DNA of 64,000 bases from the NCBI GenBank assembly GCA_009760885.1, contig CM019692.1, forward strand, positions 59,651,926 through 59,715,925. The letters are read 5' to 3'. The notes under the pieces are model-generated. The model was not told the DNA's origin and made no database searches. It saw only the letters and a list, made by a program, of their open reading frames with translations. Shown one piece after another: positions 46,582-58,445 of this stretch (the stretch's first letter is position 1; each line of letters begins with the position of its first letter). A program made the position numbers and the translations under genes. The stretch is from Achatina immaculata. Its lineage: Eukaryota > Mollusca > Gastropoda > Stylommatophora > Achatinidae.

Positions 46582-48590
46582 GAGTATGGAATAGTTATAT
46601 AAACTTCAGGACAAAAATAGTTCTATTATCTTGTCAAAGAATATATATTCCAGCACTGAGAAGCAGTTTTTTTTTGTTTGTTTAAATTCTGATTTTCCTT
46701 TTGGCTGCTTCGACGTGATAGCGTTGACGCTCCATAGGCTGAGAAACTCTGGGACAGGTAGCGCTTTGTAAGGAAAAAAAAGAAGTTGTTTGTGACTACA
46801 CAAAGCGCAAATGAAACACTGCACTAGGCTGATCTCACGAAATATTATCACGCTCCCTCTTTGTGCAGTTTCCTTCCTTCAGAGAGAGAAAGAGAGAGAG
46901 AGAGAGAAGGAGAGAGATGGATGGAAGAGAAGAAGAGGGGCAGTGAAAGAGAGAGGGGGAAGACAGAGAGAGAGAGAGAGAATAAAATGACAAAAGATTT
47001 AGAAATCAAAAACGGAGAACTAATCGCAATAAACAGAAATTTTTATCCCAGCTTTTCCGTTGGAAGATAAATGTACGATAAGCTGTTTATACCCTCCAGG
47101 CTCTGGAGCCAATTCCCTGAAATTATTAGCCGTGGCAATTACGGTCTGTATCTGAGCGCCTACAGATTAGCTTCCATGACAATTCTCCCATACAATTATT
47201 TGGGTCAAAAGAATTTCATTTTTCAGTTTATCCCAGCCATCAATAACCCGTGGCTGTTACGGGCATGTTTTTATTTCTGTGCTGGCAGACATTCTGTACT
47301 GGCAGACATTCTGTGCTAGCAGACTTTCTGTGCTGTGGTGCTTGAGTATAATGTGCATTTGTGGCGGTCCCATAATGTGCATAGCAAATTTTCTTTGGCT
47401 GGTATGTTGGAGTGATGTTGTGCTTTTTATTGATACAAATCCCGCTGTGTTGGGATAGGTTAAACAGAAAGAAAATGATGAGAGGCAGACAGTCCGACAG
47501 ATAGAAATCAGGTGGTCAGTGGAAGGTGATTTATATTTTCATCTAAGTCTCTGCAGCTTTGTCAGTTCCATTTAACTTTTATATTTCGTTTCCCTGTTTT
47601 TGTTTTTTTTTTCTTCATAAAATTTGACTCTTTGATCCGCTTTTTCCTTATCTCTGAAAATTCATGGGATCTTCTTTATTCCCTTTGTGGAGCTATTATG
47701 GAACTTGATCTATTCACTTCATAGAAATTTAATATGACATTCTCTATTCCCTTCAGGAAGGTTGGACTTTCTCAATTCTATTTCCGTGATTTCAAGGAAC
47801 CTCCCCTCTGTATAGTTTCATGGCACCTTTTATATTATTTTTTTTCCAAGAAGCTGAATTGAATATTCTCTGTTCCTATCTATTCTCAAGTTTCGAGGAG
47901 AATCCTTTATTTTCATTTATTTTGAAATTTCAACTGATATCCTTCTATTTCTATTTATTCTGAAGTTTCAAAGGACATTTCACTTTATTCTGAAGTTTCA
48001 AAGGATATTTCACTTTATTCTGGCGTGTCAAATGACATTCCTCGTGTATTTTCTTTATTCGAATGCTTCGAGGTACATCCACAGTTTATGAGTGATTTCA
48101 TGACCAAATATAAAACTAGAAGCACTCAGTCTTAGTAATAAAGTCACGCTGAGAAAGACAATTCTTTGTTCCTGCAAAAACAAAGTACAAAAATAACCTT
48201 GGATACTCACGAGACAAAAACTACAAGAATAGCTACGGAGACTTTAGAATATGAAATGTTTAGCTAGAATCGAACGTGATACTGTGAATAAACAAAAATA
48301 AAACAAGAAACCCCACACCATGCCACTGAAAATAGTTTGTATTTAATTTACTCCACCTTTCGGAACTTCGTAAAATATAACGCACACAGTCTCATTCTTA
48401 ACGCACTATGTGTGTGTGTGTGTGTGTGGAGGGGGGGGGGGGGTAACTGTGGCATAAGGTCCGCGTTAAATAAATTTCACAGAAATTGTGAACAGCACCT
48501 GGGAAATAAAACAGCGGTATCGCATGGCAGACATATGTAGCTCATTGTCTTCTGCTTGAAAAGAAGACGATATCCGATCTGGCAGTTAGC
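45700..48590. other. Non-coding interval with simple repeats
   Basis: (TA)n at 45988..46025, a SINE family 3 fragment near 46275..46325, (GA)n at 46545..46578 and 46881..46981, a three-fold GCAGACATTCTGT repeat at about 47284..47330, a ~30-bp repeat TTTATTCTGAAGTTTCAAAG near 47960..48015, and a TG/poly-G patch at 48411..48442. No gene. Confidence 0.5.
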
Positions 48591-48599
48591 GAACCCATA

Positions 48600-50540
48600 T
48601 CTGACATTGTAGCTTCAGGGATGGCAAACCATAGCTGACCAAGGCTCTGTTCCACCTATCCGTTGGTACCCCCCCCCCCCCAATAACTGGCCTAACCTGG
48701 CTAACGGGGCTGGGATCGCCATAGACGTGGAGTCTGCTAAGAACCGTTGTATAGTTCCCTTGGACATTGACCCTGCTAAAAACTACTTTGTATAGCTCCC
48801 TTGGACGTGGAGCCTGCTTCTTCTTCTTCGTTCACTTCTACCACCAAAAACCGCACTGTGAACCTACTGAATTCATGCCTGTGGTCCTCGTTAGGTCCCG
48901 TGGTCCCCTGTGTGGTCCAAAATAGACCACACGAGATCCACGAAAGGACCACAAGAGATTCAGAGTGTCACAGTGCTTTAGCCTGTATTCTTGGTGGGTC
49001 TCGGAAGCGGGATTGCGTGACACCGTGGTTTTCATTGCACCAGTTTAGTCTAGGGTTGGACTTTCTCACCGGAAGACCTCGACGTGTTTAGGATATCAGT
49101 GCATCCCCGCTAGGTGAGAGGCGGTAGCCCACCCAGGCCAGAGTTGGACTTTCTCACCGGAAAACCTCGACGTGTTTTGAGATACCCGTGTATCACCGCC
49201 GGGTGAGAGGTGGTTGCCCATCCAGTCCAGGGTTGGACTTTCTCACCGGAAAACCTCAGCGTGATTAGGATACGCAAACATCCCCGCCGGGTGAGAGGTG
49301 GTTGTCTATCTAGACTGCCCTGGTCCAGTGTCTCCGACTTCAGCATTTTTCGGTCGTGGCCGCTACCCTTCCTAGTTGTGACCAGGATGGAGCTTTTGTC
49401 CAGGAGGACGAATCCTCGCCACTAGTGACTTCTACCCCTGGGTTGAGCCGGTTTAGGCATTATCCCAGTATGGGCGTGTTTGGGATGGGACCGACCTCTA
49501 GAGCAGAGGTACTGTGACATGCATAGCCTTCAAGATTCACCCCTGGTATGAGCCGGTTTAGGCAAAATTCACCAGTATGGGTGTTTATCAGGCGTTACCG
49601 ACCTCTAGAGCGGAGGTGGCATGACATGTCTAGCCATCAAGTTCCACCCCTGGTGTGTGCCGGTTTAGACATATTTCACCAGTGTAGGTGTATTTTGGAC
49701 GTGGGCGGCCTCTAGAGCAGAGGTGCCGTGGTATAGCTCTCGTAGCGATACTACTGGACATACCGGTTAAACTTCACTTTCCACCACCTTTTCCCATCGG
49801 CTCCGCACAGCAACCTTTATTTCTTTTCCACATTTACTTCCTTAACCGGGAGGAGCTTCACTCCACGCACGGCATTTGAAGAGTCTCGCCAGCAGTGAGA
49901 CAAGCCGGTTCATGCATTTCACCCGACATGACTGCACTAAGGACGTGGCCGACCTCCAGACCAGAGGTGCCGTGATTTGACTGTTTGCTTCGCTTTATCC
50001 TTTCTACCACCTTTTCCGCAGTGATGCTGCGCGGCAACCTCATTTGTACCTTTCTTCATTGGCCGGGAAGAGCACCGCTCCACGCACGGCAGCTGAAAAA
50101 TCTCGCCAACAGCGGTGGAGCCTGCTAAGAACCATTGTATAGTTCCCTTGGACGTGAGCCTGCTAAGAACCACTGTATAGTTCCCTTGGATGTGAGCCTG
50201 CTAAGAACCATTGTATAGTTCCCTTGGATGTGAGCCTGCTAAGAACCATTGTATAGTTCCCTTGGACGTGAGCCTGCTAAGAACCATTGTATAGTTCCCT
50301 TGGATGTGAGCCTGCTAAGAACCATTGTATAGTTCCCTTGGACGTGAGCCTGCTAAGAACCATTGTATAGTTCCCTTGGACGTGAGCCTGCTAAGAACCA
50401 TTGTACACACTTGCGTGTTTGGCCCCCACTCAAGGACTGAAGAAAAATAGCCTCCATACCATGCTCCCAAATCAACACGATTCTGCCCCTCAACATCCTC
50501 ATAGCATCAGCTAAAAGAAGAAGAAGAAAAAGAAGAAGAA
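48600..50540 (+). repeat. Repeat X with expanded 38-bp minisatellite and nested element Y
   Basis: X sequence (GATGGCAAACCATAGCTGAC, GTTGGTACC) runs 48600..48818, is interrupted by Y (48819..50114), and resumes 50115..50540 (CAAATCAACACGATTCTGCC), ending in (GAA)n. Inside X a ~38-bp unit (GAGCCTGCTAAGAACCATTG plus TATAGTTCCCTTGGA) occurs two to three times before Y and about eight times after it. Confidence 0.7.
48819..50114 (-). mobile_element. Element Y, copy 3 (5'-truncated) with 12-bp target duplication
   Basis: Exact flanking duplication GTGGAGCCTGCT (48807..48818 and 50115..50126). The (TTC)n end is intact while the opposite end stops about 150 bp short of copies 1 and 2. In minus orientation this is 5' truncation with an intact (GAA)n tail, the signature of target-primed reverse transcription. 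Internal ~88-bp and ~106-bp units are conserved, and the sequence is very close to copy 1. Confidence 0.82.
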
Positions 50541-51260
50541 GAAATCTTCTGTTACGAATTTAATCCACGCAACAGTTTGTATACATTGGCTTGTTTTGCT
50601 CAGCTAGAGTAGATAATACCCTCTAGCCTTCATTACTTCTAAACAGCTAGAAGCTCAAACAAAGAGTTGTAATCCCCTTTGTCTAAGATATTTGGGCAAA
50701 CAATGTAAAGTATTACGTGATTTCAACAAAACTACCCAAGATAGTGGAAAGCCTCCCCAGATCATACGAGGACATAAGGCACACCCCCCCCCCAACCCCC
50801 TGAGACAAGTTTTTCCGGATCATTCAGGCTCTTGAGTGTTCAGGCAGCGGGTCATGATTCTCCAGATATTTGTGAGTTTAGTAGTGGTTTATTCCACGTC
50901 GTGTTGCTCTCCGTTTGCTTCTGGACGAGATTAACCGAGAGCTTTCACAAGAATGGCCTTAATCTTTCACAACAGCTTCCCTGGGAATTACATTAACGTC
51001 CTGTGTATACATTTCCCTTATTTTTCTGGATTAGTTGAGTTTTTTTTTCTCCCCTTGTCTTCTTATGTAAATTGTTGGTTCTTATTAAGTTGTAGTTACT
51101 GTCTGCTTGCGAAGCATCTCTAGCCCAGACAAGGTAGACAGCAGAAATGATAACAGTGGGAGTAATAATGACAATAGTGGTAGCATTAATAGTTGTGATA
51201 GAAGTATAATCGGTAGTAGTGTATTAACAATAGAAGAAGTATTTGCAGCAGAAGTATAAT
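50541..51260. other. Non-coding interval
   Basis: No recognised feature apart from a poly-C run near 50784..50796. Confidence 0.5.
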
Positions 51261-51261
51261 A

Positions 51262-51480
51262 GAAGCAGTAGTAGTAGTAGTAGTAGTAGTAGTTATAGTA
51301 GTAGTAATAGTAGTACTAGTAGTAATAGTAGTAGTAGTAGTAGTAGTAGTAGTAATAGTAGTAGTAATAATAATAATAGTAGTAGTAGTAGTAGTAGTAA
51401 TAGTAGTAGTAGTAACAGTAGTAGTAGTAGTAATAATAGTAATAGTAATAGTAGTAGTAGTAGTAATAGTAGTAGTAGTA
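51262..51480. repeat. (AGT)n/(AAT) trinucleotide array
   Basis: About 220 bp of imperfect AGT with scattered AAT. It gives a spurious 118-codon serine/asparagine-rich frame. Confidence 0.95.
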
Positions 51481-51767
51481 GCTGTTATTGTTGTTGTTGC
51501 AACAGCAGTATGACTTGTAGTAGCTGTTGTTTCATGCCATCTTCCTACAGCTGCAGATTTAGCGTGGTGAAACTCTTACAGCAAAAAGCCTCCTACTAAA
51601 ACTGGGTACCTCTCCAAGCAAAAATTGTTCTTTGCTAACTCCCGGAGTGGGCTTCGCACAGCGGCTCTGCAGTAGGGTCTACCACTTTGAAGAACGCACT
51701 TAATCGCTTACCACGTTGACAGGCTGTGTATCATAATGATGTATTCACCAGAAGAAATCCTGAGAAG

Positions 51768-52230
51768 CTTGTGTTCCAACCAGCAGTGATGATCATGTTA
51801 TGTTATATTTACTCCCATATCGTGTGTTCCAACCAGCAGTGGTGATCATGTTATGTTGTCTTTACTTCCATAGCTTGTGTTCTGACCAGCAGTGGTGATC
51901 ATGCTATGTTGTCTTTACTTCCATAGCTTGTGTTCTGACCAGCAGTGGTGATCATGCTATGTTGTCTTTACTTCCATAGCTTGTGTTCCGACCAGCAGTG
52001 GTGATCATGTTATGTTGTCTTTACTCCCATAGCTTGTGTTCCGACCAGCTGTGGTGATCATGTTATGTTATCTTTACTCCCATAGCTTGTGTTCCGACCA
52101 GCTGTTGTGATCATGTTATGTTATCTTTACTCCCATAGCTTGTGTTCTGACCTTCAGTGTTTATCATGTTATGTTGTCTTTACTTCCATATCTTGAGTTC
52201 CGACCAGCAGTGATGATCATGTTATGCTGT
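51768..52230. repeat. ~53-bp minisatellite, about nine units
   Basis: Each unit has CTTGTGTTCCGACCAGCAGT, GGTGATCATGTTATGTT and CTTTACTCCCATAG. Confidence 0.93.
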
Positions 52231-52549
52231 CTTTGCTCCCATAAACGGAGAAGGCGAAATATTTCTTATCCATATTCCATCTCATTTTAACTCTAACTAT
52301 TCCTATTTTTAACTCTTTAGCAGCTTTTCGAAATTTGACTGGATAAATAAATAAATTAGAAGATGATCTTCCAGAATGGCTGTCTTCCTGATGAATGATA
52401 TGACTGGTGATGAATGTCAATTTAAAAAAGAGAAAGAACGAAACACATACTTTAAAGAAATAAGCGACTTTATTTTGAACATTATGATAGCTTTACTTTG
52501 AGAAACATGATGAGGATGGAAGGAAAGTGACATGTTCAAACAACAGAGG

Positions 52550-52594
52550 ATGAATGAATGAATGAATGAATGAATGAATGAATGAATGAATGAA
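52550..52594. repeat. (GAAT)n microsatellite
   Basis: About 11 GAAT units. It may be a LINE A-type tail whose body is absent. Confidence 0.93.
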
Positions 52595-52599
52595 AAGAG

Positions 52600-53018
52600 A
52601 GACATGATAGTCTAAATAAAACATAATATACATCATAGCATGATGAGGGGATACAGTTATCCGGTAAATGTGTAGAAATTATGAGAGAATGAAATCTATT
52701 TTTAAAAAATATAGTTAATCACATGGCGAAACACATGGTGGAGTTGAATGCAACTTTTCAGTTACGCAGAAAAAAGTCCAGTTATAATGAGTGACTAATT
52801 TTTTTATTCTTTGTGATAATGAAATGGCATTGGAAAGATAATTCATACTTGATTGTGCATTTCATTTGTTGAATTTTATCATATACATTACAATATGTGC
52901 TTGTTTAAAATGGTATTTTTAAAAAAAGCCTGGATTGTTCTATTTCTTTAACCAGCAGCTTTTATTATTCCATTTCCACTATTGCTCTCTTTCTTCATGA
53001 GAAGCTTTTTTTGCCTCT
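52600..53018. other. Non-coding interval, ending in a SINE family 1 fragment
   Basis: AT-rich. The last ~16 bp (GCCTCTAAGG) match the 3' end of the family 1 SINE, whose remainder continues at 53241. Confidence 0.45.
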
Positions 53019-53030
53019 AAGGTATGACAG

Positions 53031-53240
53031 CTGAGCGGGATTTTTTTTTTTCCGACCAATACGGCCCTGAGGTCGACCCAGCCTCGCAAAATGGGTACCA
53101 GAGAAAATCTGGGAAGTAAAGGCAGCGAGGAAAGGAACTGGTCACCCTACCTCATACGCTGATGACCCAGCATAATGAGGCCTCTAACGCTTCACCCCCT
53201 ACGGCATTTGAAATGCTATGGGACTATCTTTACTTTTTTT
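53031..53240 (+). mobile_element. SINE family 2, inserted into a SINE family 1 tail
   Basis: It starts just 3' of the B box (CTGAGCGGGATTTTTT) and matches 1828..2077 through to ATGCTATGGGACTATCTTTA. It is flanked by AAGGTATGACAG (53019..53030) and AAGGCATGACAG (53241..53252), one mismatch in 12, which read as a target duplication within the 3' end of a family 1 SINE (compare 31500..31530). Confidence 0.68.
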
Positions 53241-53252
53241 AAGGCATGACAG

Positions 53253-54004
53253 GATTACCTTTACCTTTTTTTTTATGTCTTTCAAAGAAAGAATGACAAA
53301 ATCGTCTGACATGCAGTAATTTGTGAAAGAAGTTCAATATTTTAACCATTACAAAATAGGAGAATTTTTTTTAAGTTAACTGAACTCAAGGAATTTAACG
53401 AAGAGATAATTTTTAAAGAAACGTTTAAATTAGAAGAGTTACAAAAAAGTAAAATAATTTCAAAGAAAATATTAGGAATTAAACTAAAAGAAAAAAAAAG
53501 AAAAACAAAATATTAATTTACGTAATGTACAGTCGTGATTAATAACATGAGCATACTTAGAACATTACAATGGTAATGGAATATTCTCTTGTAAACAGCG
53601 TCATAATGTTGCTATCACCAACGTTTCCATGAAAATAAATACCACACATATGAATTGTGGCGAAAATATATATGGACTCGTTATTTTCGTGTTTCAAAAG
53701 GAGATGTTTTGCTCCCGCTGTATCTTACAATTACTGCATCTTTTATATTTCTTTCTCTCATGTCCAGTCATAAACATCACTCACATACAAGTTGTCTCCC
53801 TTACGACAGCAGCCGCTTACCTTTTCCACGCAGCCTTTCAATTTATAGTCTCGTTTACACGCGTATATACAAGAACTTATCTTTATATACAAATGGATAG
53901 AATTACACGGTAATTTAATGTCACAACCGAAACTTCATAAATCGAACACTGTCACTCACGCAAGCTCACCGAAAACAAGGTAACATAAACGCCGCAAGTA
54001 CGTA
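53253..54004. other. 3' flank of FJX1
   Basis: AT-rich and without recognised repeats. The nearest polyadenylation-like hexamer on the minus strand is ATTAAA at 53919..53914, ~90 bp beyond the FJX1 stop. No AATAAA was seen closer, so the 3' end of the transcript is uncertain. Confidence 0.4.
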
Positions 54005-55645
54005 CTATCTGTTGAAGAGGCGCTCACAGTGAAGTATCTGCTGATTCACGTCACCCAGTCTTTGCTGAAGAATTTTAAGGTTTTTCTCTGGAATGGCAGG
54101 CAAATATTTGTGAAAAGCCTCGCTAGATGTAAACAAGGAGTGGAGCTCATCTCCTATACTAGAAGACCGGTGCAGCCTTTTAATAGTCTCCGCTGTGGAT
54201 GACCGAAACACACACAGGGATTGTAGTAATGTTCGATGGAAGGCGGAATACTTATCCAGGAGCCGGTAACCGTGGAACAGTCCTGACTCGTTGTCGAGAA
54301 AGACGAGGCTTCCGTCAGCTTTTTGTTCTAGATTGTGCGCTGGGTTGCTCATCATCTGATCGTTCCACTGACGATTGAACATGTTGTTGATGACGCGGTC
54401 GAGGTTAGCTGTCAGATAGTCAAGCACAATCAGATCTGACCACTGGACTAATTCGCACAGTTCCGAGGTGGACTTCGACCCTAAACTCGCTAACGTGGGT
54501 TCCAGTCTTCTGCCTTCTTCTCTAAATTCTGAAGGAATGTGAGCAGGCATTAGTCCATTGATGTACTGGGTGAGGACCACGAGTTTCGAATCAGCCCACT
54601 GAGCCAGTGAGAGTTGGAGATGAACAGTCCTCCATTTTGAAGAGAGGGCGTCTACCCTAGCCAGTATTGTCGGAGGAATGTTGGTTACGTTGAGTACACG
54701 AGCAAGATAATAGGAGAATATATCGCCCTGGATCTGGTCAGTGTTTAGGCGATAGCGGGCGCAAGCTTTTGAAGCATCTCTAAAAGTGACCAACCTGTTC
54801 TGCATCCTACCACAGCCCTCTTCTATCTTGACCACATCCAAAATATCAGCTCGTCTTCTCCAAGTATCGGATTCACCTGCTGGGAAGGGATTTGGACAAG
54901 ATCGCTCCAACTGATGACTCCAGAAAATACCTTTTACTATATCTGAGATAAATGCATTATCTTCATGTAAATTCGATTTGTGAAATTTCAGTGTTTTTAT
55001 GTGTTCTTTATCAACTATCACATCATTCTGGAAATGTATTCTGTCACTAAGGACTACAGAATGCTTGGAGATGTTCGTTGATTTAACCATCTGATCATGA
55101 CTAGAGTTTTCTTTGTTAAAAAATGACTGACTCTCAGAGTTTACGCTGTTACTCTTGTTATAATGGGAATTCCTTTCGTAGCCCTTGGACTGAGCGAAAG
55201 AAACACTCTCCGAGTTCGATTTCTTCCCATTAACCGTGGCACCTGATTGTCGCAGCGCCTCAAGGAGACCGTGTGATTGTTTTTTATTTGACCCACTCCC
55301 ATCTCGCTCTGGAGAAAGCCTGGAATTTACGAGGGCTGAAATTTGTTTTTCTAGCAAGAAGGGGCCTTTGTTCGTCGTGGGTTTTGATAATGAAATGACT
55401 TTGTTGATGTCATCTTGGAGTTTTCCACCTGGAAACGGCAAGTTCTGCAGTTCTTGCTGCACTTTATCCTCAGCCTGGCTTAGACTTCTCCTTGACCTGA
55501 ATGCTGATGTGTTAAACAGTGGCTGGTTTTGCTGCTGTGTAGAATCCGCTGGTAATGTATTGTCGATTGGCAGTTGCAAGAGCAACCCAAAGACAACGCC
55601 CAATGTAAAGCCGATGCCTACCATAATCACCAGCACTGTCCTCAT
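54005..55645 (-). CDS. FJX1: Four-jointed box kinase (FJX1/Four-jointed family)
   Basis: Single-exon gene of 546 codons. The first ATG in frame is at 55645; the frame extends upstream to a stop at 55795..55793 without another ATG. The protein is a type II membrane protein: a hydrophobic signal anchor at residues 3 to 25, a Ser/Asn-rich poorly conserved stem to about 235, then the conserved catalytic region starting at GIFWS (239). Diagnostic blocks are GCGRMQNR (277 to 284), QIQGD (304 to 308), LDYLTANLDRVINN (408 to 421) and the DNE triad (451 to 453) in FLDNESGLFHGYR, the DFG-like metal-binding motif of Four-jointed. Cysteines at 278, 295, 478 and 540 match conserved family positions. In flies the enzyme acts in the Golgi, phosphorylating cadherin repeats of Fat and Dachsous in planar polarity and growth control. 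The role here is by homology. All key residues are present, so it looks functional. FJX1 is intronless in the coding region in vertebrates and flies too. Confidence 0.94.
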   Translation of the reverse strand: MRTVLVIMVGIGFTLGVVFGLLLQLPIDNTLPADSTQQQNQPLFNTSAFRSRRSLSQAEDKVQQELQNLPFPGGKLQDDINKVISLSKPTTNKGPFLLEKQISALVNSRLSPERDGSGSNKKQSHGLLEALRQSGATVNGKKSNSESVSFAQSKGYERNSHYNKSNSVNSESQSFFNKENSSHDQMVKSTNISKHSVVLSDRIHFQNDVIVDKEHIKTLKFHKSNLHEDNAFISDIVKGIFWSHQLERSCPNPFPAGESDTWRRRADILDVVKIEEGCGRMQNRLVTFRDASKACARYRLNTDQIQGDIFSYYLARVLNVTNIPPTILARVDALSSKWRTVHLQLSLAQWADSKLVVLTQYINGLMPAHIPSEFREEGRRLEPTLASLGSKSTSELCELVQWSDLIVLDYLTANLDRVINNMFNRQWNDQMMSNPAHNLEQKADGSLVFLDNESGLFHGYRLLDKYSAFHRTLLQSLCVFRSSTAETIKRLHRSSSIGDELHSLFTSSEAFHKYLPAIPEKNLKILQQRLGDVNQQILHCERLFNR

Positions 55646-55662
55646 TCTAGATCCAAGAACAT
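55642..55662 (-). promoter_or_regulatory. Short upstream ORF overlapping the FJX1 start (ATGA)
   Basis: A six-codon ORF (MFLDLE) runs from ATG at 55662 and ends in TGA at 55644..55642. Its last bases overlap the FJX1 ATG (55645..55643) as ATGA. Such an overlap is a known arrangement for termination-reinitiation control. The FJX1 ATG has A at -3, a reasonable context. Confidence 0.55.
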
Positions 55663-55881
55663 AACGGAGACCGGTCAAATCTGCTCTCTGCCAGCAACAC
55701 TTTAGTTTAGCTCTTCTCGCGATACGTGGATTCGGCTTTGCTACGTAGGCTCTTGTTCTACGGCGTAGGCATAATGTCGATGCTTTCAGTGATTAGATCA
55801 ACAGTTCTGAAACCACTGTATATTTCTTTCATTTGCTTTTCTTTCCTTGTTAAGTTCCACGCCACACTTTAGATTTGTAGC
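55646..55881 (-). other. FJX1 5' leader, exon bordered by a strong splice acceptor
   Basis: On the minus strand a pyrimidine tract at about 55903..55885 is followed by CAG at 55884..55882, a strong 3' splice site, so the coding exon probably begins at 55881. The 236-nt leader in this exon contains a second uORF of 24 codons (starts MKEIYSGF near 55831, ends MPTP near 55757). The in-frame extension ahead of the FJX1 ATG lacks any ATG. Confidence 0.55.
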
Positions 55882-56169
55882 CTGAAAAAAAAAGAGAAAA
55901 AAAATAATAACTTCGCTATACTATCCATCACATTTAAACTAGCATAGGAAACGTTACAAGGTAATGTCGCATAAGAATTGTGACATATACGGAATTGTCG
56001 CATGTGAAGAGTGACATATTACTGAATATTATAAAAACTCTTTGACTAATGACTGCTAGCTAATCTATATTTTTTCTACTATCCAGTTCAACCTTCGTCA
56101 TAAACGCTATATTTCTACCAACTCTGACTCCAAACAAAATTGCTTTCGACTCCGACAGCACACTTTAGT

Positions 56170-56640
56170 TGAAAGGAACGAAAGAACGAACATAGTTTAT
56201 TTTCAAAGGGTTAAGAATTGGGCACGCAGGCCCGTCTGACATTCTGCCCTTCATTATACAGCTTTCACTCAGTCACAGTCACTCAGCATTTGTTAATGAG
56301 CATAATAATCATGAAGACACATTAAATGACTACATAAATAAATAATGTCCATACATTCTACATTTAAAGTTATAAGAACGAATATTACTTATAGGTTTTA
56401 CGTGGATTGGTAGGGCATTCCAAAGGTGGGCAGCTGAGTAAGAGAAGCTTTTTTTTCAAACATGTCAAGCCTTGATTTTGGGAGAATACAATTGCTATAG
56501 CGTTGACTGTGATTTTAGGTTGGATTTGAACAAGGAGCGTGGAAGAGGCCAGTCTACAGACCATTTCTTCTAATGAGAAGTTCGACTGTTGGGGTTGTAT
56601 TATTCCTGCATTCTTTGTCATAATATCCAACGTTCAGGGT
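56170..56640 (-). mobile_element. CR1/Jockey-like LINE 3' end, inside FJX1 5' intron
   Basis: The minus strand reads KSFSYSAAHLWNALPIHVKP then ISNIRSYNFKCRMYGHYLFM and a stop. This is the LWNxLP C-terminal signature of CR1/Jockey-group ORF2 proteins. About 170 bp of 3' UTR follow, ending GCCCAATTCTTAACCC and AAAATAAAC, with a GTTC-type tail near 56170..56190. Upstream reading frames are broken. The same 3' end is at 24100..24170. Confidence 0.7.
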
Positions 56641-58150
56641 ACAGAAAGCATCATGTAATCGACACTGCAGGCTCGAATCTACCTATAGCTCAGATACAGG
56701 ACGGATAAGACAGGAGGGATAGCAAACCGGATTTCTTGGGGGAAAAAAATTGGAATTTCACTCACGAAAATATTACATCTAGCACACGTGAGGAACTGGC
56801 ATACGCCCCCGCGTCACTTCCTTTATACGTTAAACAAAAACATGTAAATAAATAATGACGAATACAACTTAGAAAGAAAATTTTTGGAGGGGTTTTTCGT
56901 GGTATTTTCCGCATTAATTGGTCTTCCACGCGGTATTTTCCACATTAATTAGTCTTCCACATAGCAGTCTAGATTCTAGTTTTGTAAAGAGCGGTGTAAG
57001 AACGCTAAAGGACGTTAATCCAACAAATAAAAGCGATGCACGGGTCAGCTACTTAGAAAACCACGAACACGTGATGTAAGCATTTCATGTATTCAGAAGT
57101 GGGCACAGATCCAACGAGGGGCTCCGAGAGAAATTTTGTAAACCAGTACAAAACTCCCGGATCCTCCCCCTGGGTTATCCTTTTACTTTCATGCCCTCTG
57201 AGCCCCCATCGAAGCTTTCTGGACCCAACCTTCTAACAGGAAAACCCCCTCGGTAGGGGACCCCCTTCCCTTTTCCCTCTCTCACAGGCCCTGGATCCAA
57301 GCACGCTTCTGTAACTCCAGATTCTTATTTCAGGAAAACCATGCTAGCGAACACTATTTCTGCCCTCGATCCCGAGTAAATATTTTCTTAGACAACACAA
57401 AGCGCATCTAATCCCTCCCAATCGCATTGCTCGCTCCAACAAAGCAAGATTTCACTTATTACTCAAACTGTCTACACTACACTGGGGTATTAGGAAAAAT
57501 GTAAAATCAACAACCTTCGGATGATGCCAACTTCATCTTGTGAAGGCACCTTATTAAAAAAAAAAAAGATACTCAGCCTTGGTTTAGTCTGGATTGAATC
57601 TCTCGAGTTTTTGTCTTTGAATGCTCTGGAGAATGTCAATCATTTCTGCTAAAAATATATTCTAAGAAGGGCAAACAGAAATTCTAAACCTGTAACCGCT
57701 CATAAAACAAATTAAGTAACTTTAAAGAAAAAAACAGCAATATTTTATACTAGATCTTCTTCTTCTAATATACAAATTAACTTTATTCATCATTGAAAGA
57801 CCCAAATACCCGTCGTGTTTATTATTTCCATGAATATATAAGAAAAAGTATATATATATATAAAGATATTCTCTCCCCAACGTAGTTCTAGAGTTTCACA
57901 GAATCCTAGAAACTCAGTCTCGGCGTAACGCAAGCTTGGGTCGAAAGTAAAATGAAAGCCTGTTCCCTACTTTTAAAACATGATGTATTGTATCCAGTGA
58001 CTGGGTCACTAACGATCCATCATCTATCCCCATGTGATTACCACGAAATTCATAAAATACACTCATTACCTTTCATCTATCACCACATGACTACCAGGAA
58101 ATACGTGAAACACGTTGATTACCTTTCATATATCCCGCCGTGACTACTAT
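56641..58150. other. FJX1 5' intron sequence
   Basis: AT-rich with a GTCTTCCACNNNGTATTTTCC-type duplication near 56900..56955 and a TA run at 57850..57861. No exon or repeat family was recognised. Confidence 0.45.
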
Positions 58151-58154
58151 AAAC

Positions 58155-58385
58155 TACGAGCACACAAAGCACATTTTGCATTTGTCTTTGGAATATAAAG
58201 CACCAACAAAGGTTCTCCAGACAGTCCTGTCTTAAGCAAATCGGGATACCTCAAAACAAGTCTTTCCCGCTTTCTTTAGTTCTTCCATTCTTTTGTGTCC
58301 CCATGTACCCAGTGGTCTGCTCCTCTTTCTTCTCCCTTGAGGTGTCAAATTCAAGACGGTATAGGGGTGTCTTGTTCTTTTCAAC
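58155..58385 (-). pseudogene. LINE C-terminal remnant
   Basis: The minus strand reads LTPQGRRKRSRPLGTWGHKR then MEELKKAG, and after a stop DRTVWRTFVGALYS. This is the TPQGxRxRGRPxxTW ... DRxxWRxxVxALC pattern of RTE-like LINE C-termini. It is diverged from LINE families A to C. Confidence 0.6.
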
Positions 58386-58445
58386 TGATGTGCTGACTAT
58401 AGAAAATTATTAGTATTATATAATAATGTGTCGAGAATAACATAC

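Noticed and set aside
51243..51599. 118-codon serine/asparagine-rich protein
   Set aside because: It is the translation of an imperfect AGT/AAT microsatellite.
55236..55664. 142-codon plus-strand frame opposite FJX1
   Set aside because: It is an antisense shadow of the FJX1 coding region with no domain of its own.
55646..55678. FJX1 start at the TTG 33 bp upstream of the ATG
   Set aside because: A TTG start is not expected for a eukaryotic gene when an ATG with A at -3 and an immediately following signal anchor is available.
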